Assembly: GCA_033032865.1 (NCBI GenBank)
Contig: JAWHQI010000074.1
Location: forward strand, 9,170,501-9,234,500
Source of the DNA: Dactylorhiza incarnata
Lineage: Eukaryota > Streptophyta > Magnoliopsida > Asparagales > Orchidaceae
Direction: 5' to 3'
DNA length: 64,000 nucleotides
Shown: one piece after another, positions 11,442-23,738 of the stretch
Layout: every line of letters starts with the position of its first letter
How positions within the stretch are numbered: position 1 is the first letter of the stretch
Translations under genes and position numbers: made by a program
The notes under the pieces: generated by a model
What the model saw: the letters and a program-made list of their open reading frames with translations, nothing else
Told to the model about the DNA's origin: nothing
The model's database searches: none

Positions 11442-13141
11442 TGTTGGAACAACCCTATTACTGATTTGGGATAGGATCACTATATGTTTATTAGGACTAT
11501 GTTGACCCCAATGTATAGTCTTAAGGGTCAAGGTTTTAGGTTGTTAGAACTTAAGGAAAAGATCAGTTTCTGCGTTCAACAAACTCCATACTGCGTTCGA
11601 CGAACTCCATCCTGTGTTTGACGAACGACATGCTCCAGTTCGACGAACTTGCCAAGGTTCTGAGTTCGACGAACTCTATTCTGCGTTCGACGAACTCCTC
11701 TCTGCGTTCGACGAACTTGCTCTCCAGCTCGACGAACTCAGTTTTCCAGCCAGTCCAGCAGTTTATTTCTTCAGTTCGACGAACTTCATTCTGCGTTCGA
11801 CGAACTCAGCTCTGCGTTCGAAGAATAAGTATCAAGATGTTCAGATCGACGAAATTCATTCTCAGCTCGAAGAATTCAATATTCCAGCTAGCTTATCAGA
11901 TTTTATCTCTCAGTTCGATGACCTCCAGCTTGAGATCGACGAACTCTAGATTGTGTTCGACGAATTTATTCAGATCGATGAAATTTCTCTTCAGTTCAGT
12001 ATTTCAGAAGGATCATTTTTATTTCATTCTCTGAACTCAGATCGATTATCAGCAACGGATCTATTATTCCAGATAAGTCAAAGATTTTATCCTTCCATTT
12101 ATTTATTCCTTTTCATTGTCTTCTCCCGAGAAAAAGTAGTCGTTGACATATTTTGGAAAAGGAAACTTTCATGGAAAAGGAAAAGAGTTAAAGTTTATTT
12201 GCTGAATCAAATTTGTAGTTCCAACAATATCTCTTCTGAATATTTTATTCCTTAAATTAAAAGATTTGAATTTCAAATCAGTCAGAGATTTCCTTAAGGA
12301 AAAAAGGAAAAGAAGAAGTATTATAGTATAACAGCAGTACAGCAAGATAGAAAAAAAGAGAAGAAGAATACAGTCGAGAGGAAGAAGAAAAAGATATACA
12401 GAAAGAAAAAGCTTTACAGATCTTCATCTTCCTCAAGCAGCTCTTTCATTCTCTGAGAACAACAACACCGATCTTATCTCAGATTTCTGCTGCAAAGTTT
12501 TAAATCTTCAAGAGCAACAAACAATCTGAGAAACCTTTGTCTCTCAGATTCATCAGCTATCAAGGAAGATCTACATTCAAGAGAAAGCTCCATCCTCAAC
12601 TGTCAACTATTTTCTATCAGATAAGGGGAGCTTTACAACAACAATCCACTAGTCTTCTCTCAGATTATTGACAGAGAAGAACTTCATAACCCTCTTTATC
12701 TCATCTTGTACATGGTTCTAACTCCCTTCAAAAGTTAACTCCTTGGTGGCAGGGCGCCTGAACAAAAACCTGTAGTTTGGTTTGAGCACCTGATCAAAAG
12801 CTCAAATTGGTGTATTGGGCACCTGATCAAAACCCCATTGGTGATAGGGCACCTGATCAAAACCTAGTGGATTCCTACCAAGGGTGGTAGAAGAGTAGAT
12901 ATACCCAGGTTTATTGGGGAACTACTATAGATCCTTGTGTCCTCTGTGATTGTGTTTATTTTTCTGTGTTGTGCTTTGTGATCTCTTTGTGTTTGTTTTT
13001 ATAACTCACTAGTACACATATAAATATCACTATTTTAATTCCGCTATAAAAATAACTGAAAAACTTTTTAATACTCTATTCACCCCCCCCCCCCCCCCCC
13101 CCCCCCCTCTAGAGTAACTTTAAGATCTAACCTCACTTTCA
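11442..13141 (+). repeat. S1 5' LTR (copy 1)
   Basis: 1700 bp. The 11570-11960 part is dense in TTCGACGAA-type palindromes. A later block (about 12750-12870) has four GC(A/G)CCTGA.CAAAA repeats. A run of 25 C (13083-13107) precedes TCTAGAGTAAC. The plus-strand frames here (11614-12255) are products of the palindromic repeat and not genes. Confidence 0.85.
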
Positions 13142-13241
13142 ATTGGTATCAAAGCTAGGTTTATCCTTACAGGCTAACACCTGAATCAAAAGATAAATTA
13201 GATCTTAAATTTTTTCTGGAGTTTTCTTTTTCTAAAAACTC

Positions 13242-14612
13242 GTGGCACAGAATAAAGAATACTCAAGCACAATACCTCCTATGTGCAATCTAAATAAGTT
13301 TGCATTATGGAAGGCAAGGATCAGATTATATATGAACTCTATTGATGTAGATATTTTTAATGTGATTTTGACAGGACCTCCTACTCCTGCGGCAACAACA
13401 ACAACAAATAATGTTGTTCCACCTCCTGAGTGGACAGAAGCTCAAAAGAAGCAGAGAATTGCTGATGTCAAAGCAATGAATATATTGGCACAGAAAATGT
13501 CAGATGAACTATTTTAAAAGGTTGTGGACCGCACCTCAGGCAGGGATATCTAGAATACCCTCAACAACATGGTTGAAGGTTCTGCAGAAGAGTCAGAGTC
13601 TTCATCCAGCTCATCTGAAGATGAAAATTAATCAAATGACAAGGATAATTGTTTGATGGTTATATATGACTCAAGCAGTGAGTCAGAAAATGCATTATCA
13701 TCCAGCTCCAGTGATGATGAAGATGATGCAGATGAAAGAAGTTTCTGCATGATGGAATTCAATGCATCAACAAACAATTCAGATGAATCAGAATCTGAAA
13801 GTGATGCTGATCAAGTAATATCTAACTTTGATTTCAATTCAAATGAATTCAAAGATGAATTCAGAACTCTTTGTTTAGATTTAATTAAATCTGAGAAAGA
13901 GATTATCTTTCTCAGAAATAAGTTGGCTGAAATGAACCAACTAAGTGAAGATAATGTCAATCTTAAGAAAGATTTGGCTGCCTCTAGAGAACACATTGTT
14001 CTCAGTGAGAACAAATTATCTGAGGCTAAGAAATTTGAAGAATCCCTAAATGGGAGAAGTATCAAACCGATGGACATCACAAGCACAGTGAATGCCAGAC
14101 TTAGTGGCAAACTGGGCTTGGGTGCATCATCAAGTGAGCCACACCTCCTTAAGAAGAACATTTTATCTACTCCAGTAAAATTCATTTCTGCCAAGAGCAA
14201 AGAGCTAGCAGTAGTAGATAAAAATATCTCAAGCAAGGTTGTTAAGAATAAAGGAATTCAGCAGAATTCGTCGAACGGAGCTCGACGAAATCACATAATT
14301 TTGTCGAACGGAGATCGACGAATGTTGAGCTCAGAGTTCCAGTATATCTATCAATCGAACGGCGCTCGACGAAATCACATCCATTCGTCGAACGGCGATC
14401 GACGAATTCACCCAAATTCGTCGAACGAAAAAAATACTGAAAATCTAAAGAATTCTTATTCTCAACAAACTAAAAATCCTTTCACTGAGTGGATAATTCC
14501 TCCTAAGGGATATCATCCACAAGGTTATAAGGATCAGCCTGAGATGTCTTTCATTTCTGATTTTTGTGGAAAGACAAAAGGACCCAAAGTAGTCTGGGTC
14601 AAGAACAACTAA
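13242..14612 (+). pseudogene. S1 gag remnant with internal deletion (copy 1)
   Basis: The N-terminus (13242-13517; MCNLNKFALWKARIRLYMN) aligns with the S2 gag at 49732. It ends at TAA, followed soon by TAG where S2 has Trp. The middle of gag, including the zinc knuckle present in S2, is deleted: VEGSAEE joins directly to the Ser/Asp-rich tract. The remaining 319-codon frame (13653-14612) has an acidic Ser-rich start, a coiled coil (about residues 65-130), the shared EESLNGRS motif and the shared terminal GPKVVWV. Residues about 205-260 are palindrome-encoded repeats SNGARRN and SNGDRR. It is unlikely to make a working Gag. Confidence 0.8.
14277..14426. repeat. TTCGTCGA...TCGACGAA hairpin repeats inside S1 gag (copy 1)
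   Basis: Four hairpin-forming units plus a half unit have arms TTCGTCGA and TCGACGAA around a 7-nt centre (ACGGAGC, ACGGAGA, ACGGCGC, ACGGCGA). They lie within the open frame and share the palindrome family of the S1 LTRs. Confidence 0.8.
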
Positions 14613-15745
14613 CATTTTAAATAAGGAGAGGAACGCCACCTCTACCAGAGACATTTTGCAGGTACAGGATCACTATCTCATTCAGATCATTTCTTCCAAG
14701 ATATTCTTCAATTGTTTGAAGAATAATAACTTAAGAAGTCATTGACCACCATGATCAAACTCACTTTTCTTTGATATTAGAGATTTCAACTGATATCAGA
14801 GGACTCTCAACTTGGATCAAACTATCAGTTGCAGAAATAAAAGAATGGGTTTACACTCTCAAGACAGAGAATGCAAATGAAATTGCAAGTTCAATATCAG
14901 AAAACTCGAACTTTAAATTGGTGTCAGAATCAAACTCCCAGTAGCAGAAATAAAGGAATGGGTACACATCCTTAAGATAAACAATGCAACAACATTATCA
15001 GAACAAATTTCTGGAAATCAGATTGCATCCTTCCCTTCCTCCTCTTCAATTGTCCCTTCTTCTAGGGGCCTAGCTTCAGGCCTTCCTGAAACTAGGTAGG
15101 GGGAGAAGTTTCATGAAGAAGCTCCTTTTGATAGGGGGAGATGTTTTGAAGAAGCTCATTTATGATAGGGGGATATGTTTTATGAAGATGCTCAAGTTTC
15201 AAGGGAAGATGTTGTATGAAAAAGAAAAATCAGTTCTTGATGAAGAAGCTCACAGCAGTTTTGATTCAGAAACTCAGATATGACAGATTCAAATGCAGAT
15301 TGGTACCAAAGCAGATTCAATTATTGCTACAGTTCAGATCAACAAAAGCTAAAGCTGAAAAATGCAGATTCAAATTATAAAGCTTTTCAGTTCCAGTTCA
15401 AGTTCAGATTCTAGTTACAGTTGAAGTAACAGATAAAGTTGATTTGGTGAAGTCACCTCCAACTTAAGTTCCAAAATATTTCAGAAATATTGTTTGATAT
15501 AGCAGATACAGCTCAGACAATCAAATTCAGAAAGCTGAAGGCAATGTCAGAATTCAGAAAGCAAAAGGTTCTGATTATTTGTTTTATTATTTTTGTTTTC
15601 AATGGAAAATTTCAAAACTCTGAGTATCATATTTTATATCTGCTGAAATGTTTAAAATCTGTCAGATATATATGCTCTGTTGTTTTGTTGTTTATTTTAT
15701 TATTTGATTTTTGTCAAATAGTGTCCTAACCCAAATAGGGGAGAT
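14613..15745 (+). other. S1 non-coding 3' interior with multiple purine tracts (copy 1)
   Basis: No long frame. It contains CAGATTCA-rich low-complexity sequence (15240-15480) and purine tracts TAGGGGGAGA near 15095, 15132 and 15166. The PPT next to the LTR is AAATAGGGGAGAT (15733-15745). In Sireviruses this interval carries pol and multiple PPTs; here pol is absent. Confidence 0.7.
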
Positions 15746-17423
15746 TGTTGGAACAACCCTATTACTGATTTGGGATTGGATCACTATCTGTTTATTAGGA
15801 CTAAGTTGACCCCAATGTATAGTCTTAAGGGTCAATGTTTTAGGCCGTTAGAACTTATGGAAAAGATCAGTTTCTGCATTCGACGAACTCCATACTGCGT
15901 TCGACGAAATCCATCCTGCGTTCGACGAACACCATGCTCCAATTCGACGAACTTGCCAAGGTTCTGCGTTCGACAAACTCTATTCTGCGTTCGACAAACT
16001 CCTATCTGCGTTTGACGAACTTGCTCTCCAGCTCGACAAACTCAGTTTTCCAGCCAGTCCAGCAGTTTATTTCTTCAGTTCGACGAACTTCATTCTGCGT
16101 TCGAAGAATAAGTATCAAGATGTTCAGATCTTCGAAATTCATTCTCAGCTCGACGAATTCAATATTCCAGCTAGTTTATCAAATTTTATCTCTCAGTTCG
16201 ACGACCTCCAGCTTGAGATCGACGAACTCCAGATTGTGTTCGACAAATTTATTCAGATCGGCAAAATTTCTCTTCAGTACAGTATTTCAGAAGGATCATT
16301 TTTATTTTATTCTCTGAACTCAGATCGACTATCAGCAACGGATCTATTATTCCAGATAAGTCAAGGATTTTATCCTTCCATTTATTTATTCCTTTTCATT
16401 ATCTTCTCCCGAGAAAAAGTAGTCGTTGACATATTTTGGAAAATGACACTTTCATGGAAAAGGAAAAGAGTTAAAGTTTATTTGTTGAATCAGATTTGCA
16501 GTTCCAAGAATATCTCTTCTGAATATTTATTCCTTAAATTAAAAGTTTTGAATTTCAAATCAGTCAGAGATTTCCTTAAGGAAAAAGGAAATGAAGAATT
16601 ATTATTGTATAACAGCAGTACATCAAGACAGAAAAAAAGAGAAGAAGAATACAGTCGAGATGAAGAAGAAAAAGATATACAGAAAGAAAAAGCTTTACAG
16701 ATCTTCATCTTCCTCAAGCAGCTCTTTCATTCTCTGAGAACAACAAACCCAGATCTTATCTCAGATTTCTGCTGCAAAGTTTTAAATCTTCAAGAGAAAC
16801 AAACAATCTGAGAAACCATTGTCTCTCAGATTCATCAGCTATCAAGGAAGATCTACATTCAAGAGAAAGCTCCATCCTCAGCTGTCAACAATTTTCTATC
16901 AGACAGGGGGAGCTTTACAACAACATTCCACTAGTCTTCTCTCAGATTATTGACAGAGAAGAACTTCATAACCCTCTTTATCTCATCTTGTACAGGGTTC
17001 TAACTCCCTTCAAAAGTTAACTCCTTGGTGGCATGGCACCTGAACAAAAACATGTAGTTTGGTTTGAGCATCTGATCAAAAGCTCAAGTTGGTGTATTGG
17101 GCACCTGATCAAAACCCCATTGGTGATATGGCACCTGATCAAAAACCTAGTGCATTCCTACCAAGGGTGGTAGAAGAGTAGATATACCCGGGTTTATTGG
17201 GGAACTACTATAGATCCTTGTGTCCTCTGTGATTATGTTTATTTTTCTGTGTTGTGCTGTGTGATCTCTTTGTGTTTGTTTTTATAACTCACTCAGTACA
17301 CATATAAATATTACTATTTAATTATGCTATAAAAATAAGTGAAATACTTTTTAATACTTTATTCACCCACCCCCCCCCCCCCCCCCCCCTCTAGAGTAAC
17401 TTTAAGATCTAACCTCACTTTCA
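15746..17423 (+). repeat. S1 3' LTR (copy 1)
   Basis: 1678 bp, TGTTGGAACA...CTTTCA. Palindrome block at 15877-16250; poly-C tract at 17370-17389. The frame 16236-16811 is LTR sequence and not a gene. Confidence 0.85.
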
Positions 17424-19692
17424 GATGGGAAGAGTGAGAAACTGCACATCAGATGGAGTCACAGATGAGTGTGAGGTTGGAGAGATGGATGACACAAAGA
17501 ATGGGTGAGTCTCATCAAACGTGACGTCACGTGAGATACGAAGACGACGTGTAACAGGTTCATAACATCGATAGCCCTTGTGCTCAGTACTATACCCAAG
17601 AAATACACATGGGACGGACTGAGCAGAGAGCTTAGTGCGCTCTCGTGGAGGGAGAAGGACGTAACACCGACAGCCAAAAACACAAAGATGAGTGTAACAT
17701 GGAGGTCGAGAGTACAAACACTCACGAGGACACTGGCCCTGAAGGAAGGTGGATGGATGCAGGTTAATAAGATAAACAGTAGTGGAAACAGCCTCAGCCC
17801 AAAAGTGAGGAGGGACATGAGATGAGATAAGAAGAGTGTGTGCTGTCTCGACAATATGATGATGCTTCCTTTCAGCGATGCCATTCTGAGCGTGGGCACC
17901 GGGATAGGAAAGCTGGGGAGAGTGTCATGAGTAGCCAGCAGATCTCGAAAAGCATAAGAGAGGAACTCCCACCAAGAATCAGAGCGAAAAATACGAATGG
18001 AGGAGGAAAACTGGGTGCGCACCATAGCAGAAAATGTAGCATATATCTAGAAGAAATCAGAACGAGCATGCATAAAGTAAACCCAATAATAATGAGAATA
18101 ATCATCAACAAATATAACATAATATCGATGACCGCCGTTTGAAACAAAAGGTGCGGGACTCCAGACATCAGAATGAACTAAATCAAAAGGACGTGAAGAT
18201 CTTGACTCACTAGACGGATAAGGGAGTTGGAGTTGTTTACCAAGCTTACAACCCGTACAATAATGAGACCGATCAACAGAAACACGACCCAGAAAACCAT
18301 GACTAATAAACGACACAAGGCGCGAGCCACTGGGATGACCAAGACGGTGATGCCACTGAGAAAAGTCCACCGAAGGAAGACAAAAGGTGACAACAGCAGG
18401 AGATGACGAAGTGGAAGGAAGATGGAGGCGATCAAGGACGTACACCCCACTACGGAGACGGCCAACTCCAAGGAGTGTCCCTGTCAGACGATCCTGCACA
18501 CGACAAACAAACTCATTAAAAACAACAAGGCAACCAAGCAATGTGAGTTGGCTGGAGGATATAAGATTCATGGATAGCTTGGGTATGTAGGCCACGTCGG
18601 GGATATGAAAATGGCTAGTATGAAGGAGGCCACGACTAGTAATGGGGAGAATAGTACCATTGGCTACCATGATACTAAGGGCGGGGGAAACAGGCTGGCA
18701 GGATGAAAGGTGTGTGGCATCATGAGTCATATGAAAAGAAGCTCCAGAGTCAAGAAACCAGTCGGAGGAAGAGATACCTGAAGGGGCAGAAGCTGCCGAC
18801 TGAGAGGTAGAAGCATCCGGTGAAAGAACTGAGACAGTAGAGCGAGGCAGGGATCCTTGAGAAAGCTGCTGAGCAATCTGTTGTGCAAGCTCAAAAATAG
18901 AGAGAGACTGTGCCACAGCAGAGAAAGGAGCACCGGGAGCACGCTGCTGACCAGACTGCTGAGCTCTCTGAAGTTTGCGGCACACAGATATGATATGCCC
19001 AAAGCACTGACGGTAGTGACAGTGGACAGATGGGCGATGGGGAGCACCAGACTGAGTCGAAAGTGGCGCCGGAGGACGAAGAACAACGAGCACTGGAGCA
19101 CTATAACCTGGAGAGGGCAGCAAAGCAGCACTGACAAGAGATGACTGCAGTGGAAGCTGGGGAGCAGCCAGAACAGCGTGAGGCATCCCACCAGGAGAAA
19201 TAGCGGAGTCCAAGGAGTGGAGACGAGTCTCCTCAGCGATCACCAAGGCTAAAGTATCGCTGAGAGACGGAGGGGGATGCCGGTGTAGAAGCTGAGCGCG
19301 AATGGACTCGAACTCGGAGCGTAGGCGCATAAGAAACTCAAACAAGCGCTGACAGTCGCGATCCCAAGAGATAGCAACACACTGAGGGAATATTGCATAA
19401 GGGGAAGGAGCCATCTCGTCGCACTAACGCCAAAGATCAAGGAGCTCGGCAAAGAAGGCCTGAACAGACGGATCACGCTGGTAGCAGGTGCCAAGGGTCT
19501 GGAATAGAAAGTAGCGCAGGGCCTGACTGGACGGCTGATAGATACGGCGCAAGTGATCCCACATCGCCTTGGCCGTAGGGCTCGTAAATAGCCATTCGAA
19601 TGGGAAGCTCGCACGATTTACAAATCACGGCAATCGTGCGAGAATCGTCCGAGCGCCATCGCGCTAAGTCGAATCCCTGGGTGGAGACGGCC
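17424..19692 (-). pseudogene. Copia-1 gag C-part, protease, integrase (copy 1)
   Basis: Minus strand from 19692. A gag part (STQGFDLARWRSDD, then QALRYFLFQTLGTCYQ) carries a frame break and a TAG near 19420. The open 455-codon stretch 19414-18047 holds a zinc knuckle [14 protein letters not shown], whose second Cys ligand is Arg; protease motif [15 protein letters not shown]...CTGCKLG pre-integrase finger; and the first catalytic Asp in VHSDVW. An in-frame TAG at 18047 interrupts the core. A 1-bp deletion near 17916, one fewer G than in copy 2, destroys the frame before GIAERKH. So this copy decayed further after duplication. Confidence 0.85.
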
Positions 19693-21106
19693 TGATGCGC
19701 AAATCTTAGCACACCGCTATAGGCGGTAGCAAGACTGCGGCACGAAACGGCAGTGAACCGGTCGTTGTCAAGTAATAATATGAGGAAGTAAATCCCCAAG
19801 TATCGAATCTCTCAAGGAACACAGTAAGGTGGAGTTAACGTTCGAGGAAGGACTTGAGATCGAAGTCCTTTGGTCGGATGGAATGCGGAGGGGGGTTGAT
19901 TTGGTTGTGGAAAATAAAAGAAAATGCTACGAATACTCCTATGCAGGCCTTGAGCGCACTGCTTCACCGGGCGGATGGATTACTACACGGGCCGCTATGC
20001 ACCGATTCGCTTGGCGGATGGAAGAGTAGGCTTACAGATGGAGTGGGTCACACTGGCGGAATGAGGGTCGCAAGCACCTTGTCACAAAGATCACACCTAA
20101 CAATTGCTAGTGTAGCAAACCCAAATCGCTCACACCATAATCACCACAAGAGCTCACCTCAAGCACTCTTACACAAATGATATCATTGCTTAACAATGAA
20201 ATACAAATTAAAGCAAGTGCAGAGTACAAACATCATCATAAAATAGAAGATTACACTGCAAGCAACAATAACCCACGAAGAGAAAAATGCAAGAGATACG
20301 ACCGAATCCGGATGCTTGCTGTAGATTCACGGTAGGAATCGTCGGGTTGTCAATCCGCGTCCTAGCTCGGTCCCAGCTATCGACCGGGGTAGAGGAGGGC
20401 TGTCACTTCCTCCAAATGGACCCGTCTTCTCCGGTAAGCTACAATCCGGCCACGTCCGTTGCGAAGAACTCCTAGCTTGGTGATGAAGATGAGTGTAGAA
20501 TCCTCTCCTTGAAACACTTGGATGATGCGAGGTGGCCTCGGGCGAAAGGTGGAGGAAGAAGGAGAGAAAAACGGAGCTGGAACTCCCTTGCGGCGGAAGA
20601 AATTGCGGAACTGAAATCTGTCCAGAAAACCTAAAAATCGCAGTTTAAATAGAAAAGTTACAGAATTTGTTCATGCACGATCAAACGCACGACCGTGCGT
20701 TTAAACGTACGACCAGAATCCGAAATCTGTTTCGGGCCATAAATGAACGCGCACGATCGCAGCCGACCGTGCGTGAGTAAAACGCACGACCGTGTGATTC
20801 ATGCTGACATGAAAACTGGGCAATATTGATGATCTACCCACCTGCACAGCACCAAACAGCACGCCCACACAGCTGGGAATACTCTTCCAGCTCAATCCAA
20901 ATGCATAAAAAGGGTTGGGGAGCACCCGGTGCTTACCCCCAACAAACACAGTGCGCAATTGCACACCAAATTGGGCCCAAAGAGTGCACTTTGTGAAGAA
21001 ATGTGTTCAAGCGAAGTTTAAGCGATAATTAACTAAAAGATAAGTGCAAATGCCTGAAAACTACCCCAGTTGAGTCCGAAAAAGTGTATATAAATGGGAC
21101 TCATCA
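19693..21106 (-). mobile_element. X 3' LTR (copy 1)
   Basis: 1414 bp in reverse, TGATGCGCAAATC...GACTCATCA. Flanked on the left by CGGCC; the matching flank at 44654 is CGACC. A block at about 20670-20800 holds CGCACGACCGTGCGT-like palindromes. The purine tract (minus-strand AGTCTGGGGGTG) follows from 21107. Small frames inside are shadows. Confidence 0.85.
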
Positions 21107-22770
21107 CACCCCCAGACTTACCTGTTTGTGCGTCCCTAGCAAACAAATCCGGCGGAGTAGGAAAAGCATAGCTAGCCAAAAAAATTGCAAACATGGAATA
21201 GAATGCGAAGTTGCATACTTGTGTGCATAGAAGTTCATTAGAAGAAGTTTCTACATATGATAGCTAATTTATAAAAGTGTAAATGCGCAAAAAGAAATTT
21301 ATTTTTACTCAAAAATGGAATACTGGTGAATCGCGAGGTCATGCGCAGTACGAAAGTAAGCAAGTCGCGAAGGTGAATGTTACCCAAGACCGGAACTCGG
21401 AATTATCTCCGTTGAAATCCATCAACGTCGAGAACGATAAGCTCGCCCGGTCACACTCTCTCCACGGCGCTAGTGAACTCACAAGACAAATCGATAGGAC
21501 TTTAGGTTTACATGAGGCTTGGGTTACGGTTTGGAATGCAAACATAAACGTGAAGGCTAATCGCAACCCAATTGAGCACACAAAAATGCTAAATCATAGC
21601 AGCCTCAATAATACACGTGTAACACACCCCCACACATGACTTTGAAACCGGGTGTGCACACGGCCTACAACAATCAATACCATTATATGCTTCAATTAAA
21701 GCGCTAGGGATATATATATTTTTTTTCTTTTTCTTTTTCTTTTTCTTTTCTTTTTATCCCCAAATCAATTAGCACAATTCTCAGCACATAGACATTTTTT
21801 AAAACTTCCACATCAACACTGAAGTTTCGCATCACCGCACCGCATTGGAAAATTACAATTCATAAATGCTTTTAGCTAAATTTTGGTTGCGATAATAGGA
21901 TTAGCTTTTAGGCCTTGGTGAAGTATGGTGGAGCTGAACCAAAAGGTTGGGTAGGCACAAAATGGGCTAACAATGGTTAGCGTATAGGAAAGGTAAAACA
22001 AAGCTCAAGCTTGCCAAAAAGATGGCCTACGTCACGCTCAACTTGAAAATCGTTCGCACCCATGCTTCGAGAGTTGCTTGGGGCAAGTTCTTAGCCCTCG
22101 AGAAAGGTAATCCTTCCTCCCGACTCAAGCAACACGAACCTCACGTTTGCCTACACACAATACCACGCTACCGCTAGATTCAACCACATTCTCCATTTTG
22201 AGTAAAATAAACGAAAATCTACGCAAATCAACTAATTATAAATTAGGAGCATAAATAAGAACTAATTCTACTCAAATCCCTATACAAGACATGAGTACTC
22301 AATTAGAGCACTACAAGAGTCAACATGTCACTTCATCTTGTAATTTTTTGGGCTAATACAACAATTTCTATATCACAACCAAGAATTGAATATACAGGAG
22401 CATACAAACAAGCGAGTGCGCGCTAAAGTGTGTGAAACGGTGTGTGATGCATATGAACAAATTTACTATATGGATAAAATAAAATTACTTCTAGTATGCA
22501 ATGCAGCATGTGCGTGCACAGTGGGTAACGAACAGCTCTCCCCCAGACTTAATCTACGCAATAAGGTAAGTTGAAATATCAACATGAGTGTAAGAGAATG
22601 AAAAGAGGAGAGGTTACCCCATGCTCAGATATGAGCATACCCGAAGATTTGGCGTTAAATTCTGAAAATTTAGCTCCAAGAGTCCGCCACCAAGGAAATT
22701 GCCGCACACCTGCAGGCAAAAGACTCCACGCAAAAATATATATGTAAAACTAAGCTATTAGCATGTTAGA
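21107..22770 (-). mobile_element. X internal region, truncated (copy 1)
   Basis: Non-coding 3' interior of X, without a supported frame, and containing a T-rich stretch (about 21720-21760). A second purine-tract copy (AAGTCTGGGGGAG on the minus strand) lies near 22540. Homology to X stops abruptly at 22770, the duplication breakpoint; the rest of X is present only after copy 2. Confidence 0.75.
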
Positions 22771-22843
22771 ACGCTTCCAAATACCTAGATTTGCACGTAC
22801 TGGAATAACCAAACTTCTGAAACAAAATTCATGACCAGAACCT

Positions 22844-22856
22844 GGCTCTGATACCA
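22844..22856 (-). other. R primer-binding site (initiator tRNA-Met type)
   Basis: Minus strand TGGTATCAGAGCC, one base from the LTR end. It is the canonical plant copia-type PBS complementary to the 3' end of initiator tRNA-Met. Confidence 0.85.
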
Positions 22857-22857
22857 C

Positions 22858-23738
22858 TGTTGGGTTTTTCTTGAACCATACATCAAATGTAGGTGCAGCG
22901 GAAATAAACAGAAACAACCCAAAAAGACTTTGGATCGGCCATGAACGTTGAATCAAGAAGTTAACAAAAATGCTAGGTATGAAATTACCTTTGCGGGATT
23001 GGATCAAATCCAACCTAGATGCTCCACGAGTTGATTCCTGTCGTCGGCTATGCGAGTCCTCACGTAGAATAATGTCTACGTCTCTACAGTGATCCACACG
23101 AGCCGGGAGAAGAATGACTCCACCTTGAACTTCCACGAACTGCTAGGTTCGCTCCAGGAAGAACACACACGGCGACGATCGCCGGAGAGGAGGTCGGCGG
23201 ACGCGATTCAGAGACGGCGGAACACTTCCGTCGGCTAGGGTTCGTAAGGCGAGAGCGGAACTCCTTCCGTCAGCTTTTCTTTTCGTTCGTTATAAGAACC
23301 CTAAAAACGAAGTCCTATTTATACCCAAAGGATAAACAGCTTCTAGAAGAATCGCTATCCGCAGACCACACATCTGAATAAGGGCTTCTGTTACAATTCG
23401 TCGGAATTCCACGGAAGATCATTCGTCGAGATTTCACGGGACAATCCGACGAATCCGACGAATCAGATCAGACGGCAACATTTGCCGAGAAAATGATCTC
23501 TGTAACAATTCGTCGAGTCTTCACGGGACAACCCGACGAATCCCGACGAATCCAGACAGACGACAACATTTTGTCGAATGAAGGGTTTCTGTAATAATTC
23601 GTCGAGTGTTCACGGGACAATCCGACGAATCCCGACGAATCCGACGAATTCTATCCGTGTAAACCCGACGAATTCAGACAGCAACAACCTGCTGGATTTC
23701 CCCATTCTATATATGGTGATTGGTAACATTTACCAACA
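22858..23738 (-). repeat. R LTR
   Basis: 881 bp, with plus-strand ends TGTTGGG and ACCAACA forming the usual short inverted termini. On the minus strand the LTR runs from 23738 to 22858 and is followed by the PBS. 23395-23672 is packed with ATTCGTCG and CGACGAAT palindromic repeats. Confidence 0.75.

Larger units (their letters stand above)
11442..17423 (+). mobile_element. S1, complete Sirevirus-like gag-only LTR retrotransposon (copy 1)
   Basis: Two LTRs (11442-13141 and 15746-17423) flank a 2.6-kb interior. The element is bounded by a perfect 5-bp target duplication GATGG (11437-11441 and 17424-17428). The PBS TGGTATCAAAGC (13144-13155) matches initiator-tRNA-Met type with one change. LTR starts TGTTGGAACA and ends CA after a poly-C tract and TCTAGAG. 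Several purine tracts (about 15095, 15132, 15166 and 15733) recall the multiple PPTs of Sireviruses. There is only a gag remnant and no protease, integrase, RT or RNase H, so it depended on helper proteins. The LTRs differ by a few percent, including a roughly 30-bp deletion in the 3' LTR, so S1 is older than the segmental duplication. Confidence 0.9.
5017..22770. repeat. Segmental duplication, copy 1 (17,754 bp)
   Basis: From GTCACCACCTTCGATAG at 5017 to GCATGTTAGA at 22770 the sequence matches 23854-41595 base for base, with about 40 differences visible by eye. The coordinate offset is 18837 at the left end and 18825 at the right; the changes come from two poly-C tracts and a few 1-bp indels. 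The segment spans part of T-left, the Gypsy-1 3' half, the DNA transposon, Copia-1 with S1 inside, and the X 3' LTR plus part of X. Its left neighbour continues T-left naturally; its right neighbour is foreign filler. Confidence 0.95.

Noticed and set aside
11572..11960. CRISPR-like array of short palindromic repeats
   Set aside because: Repeat units are 9-14 bp, irregularly spaced, with overlapping degenerate spacers, inside a plant LTR. No cas genes.
11614..12255. Overlapping plus-strand frames with repeated FDELxSAFDE and SSTNSILRSTNS peptides
   Set aside because: They lie within the S1 LTR and are produced by the palindromic repeat; the LTR boundaries and target duplications are clear.
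16236..16811. 191-codon frame as a possible host gene
   Set aside because: Sits inside the S1 3' LTR, and the 5' LTR copy of the same region is broken.
22750..23136. 128-codon minus-strand frame
   Set aside because: Crosses the R LTR edge, the PBS and the duplication breakpoint; it cannot be a single gene.
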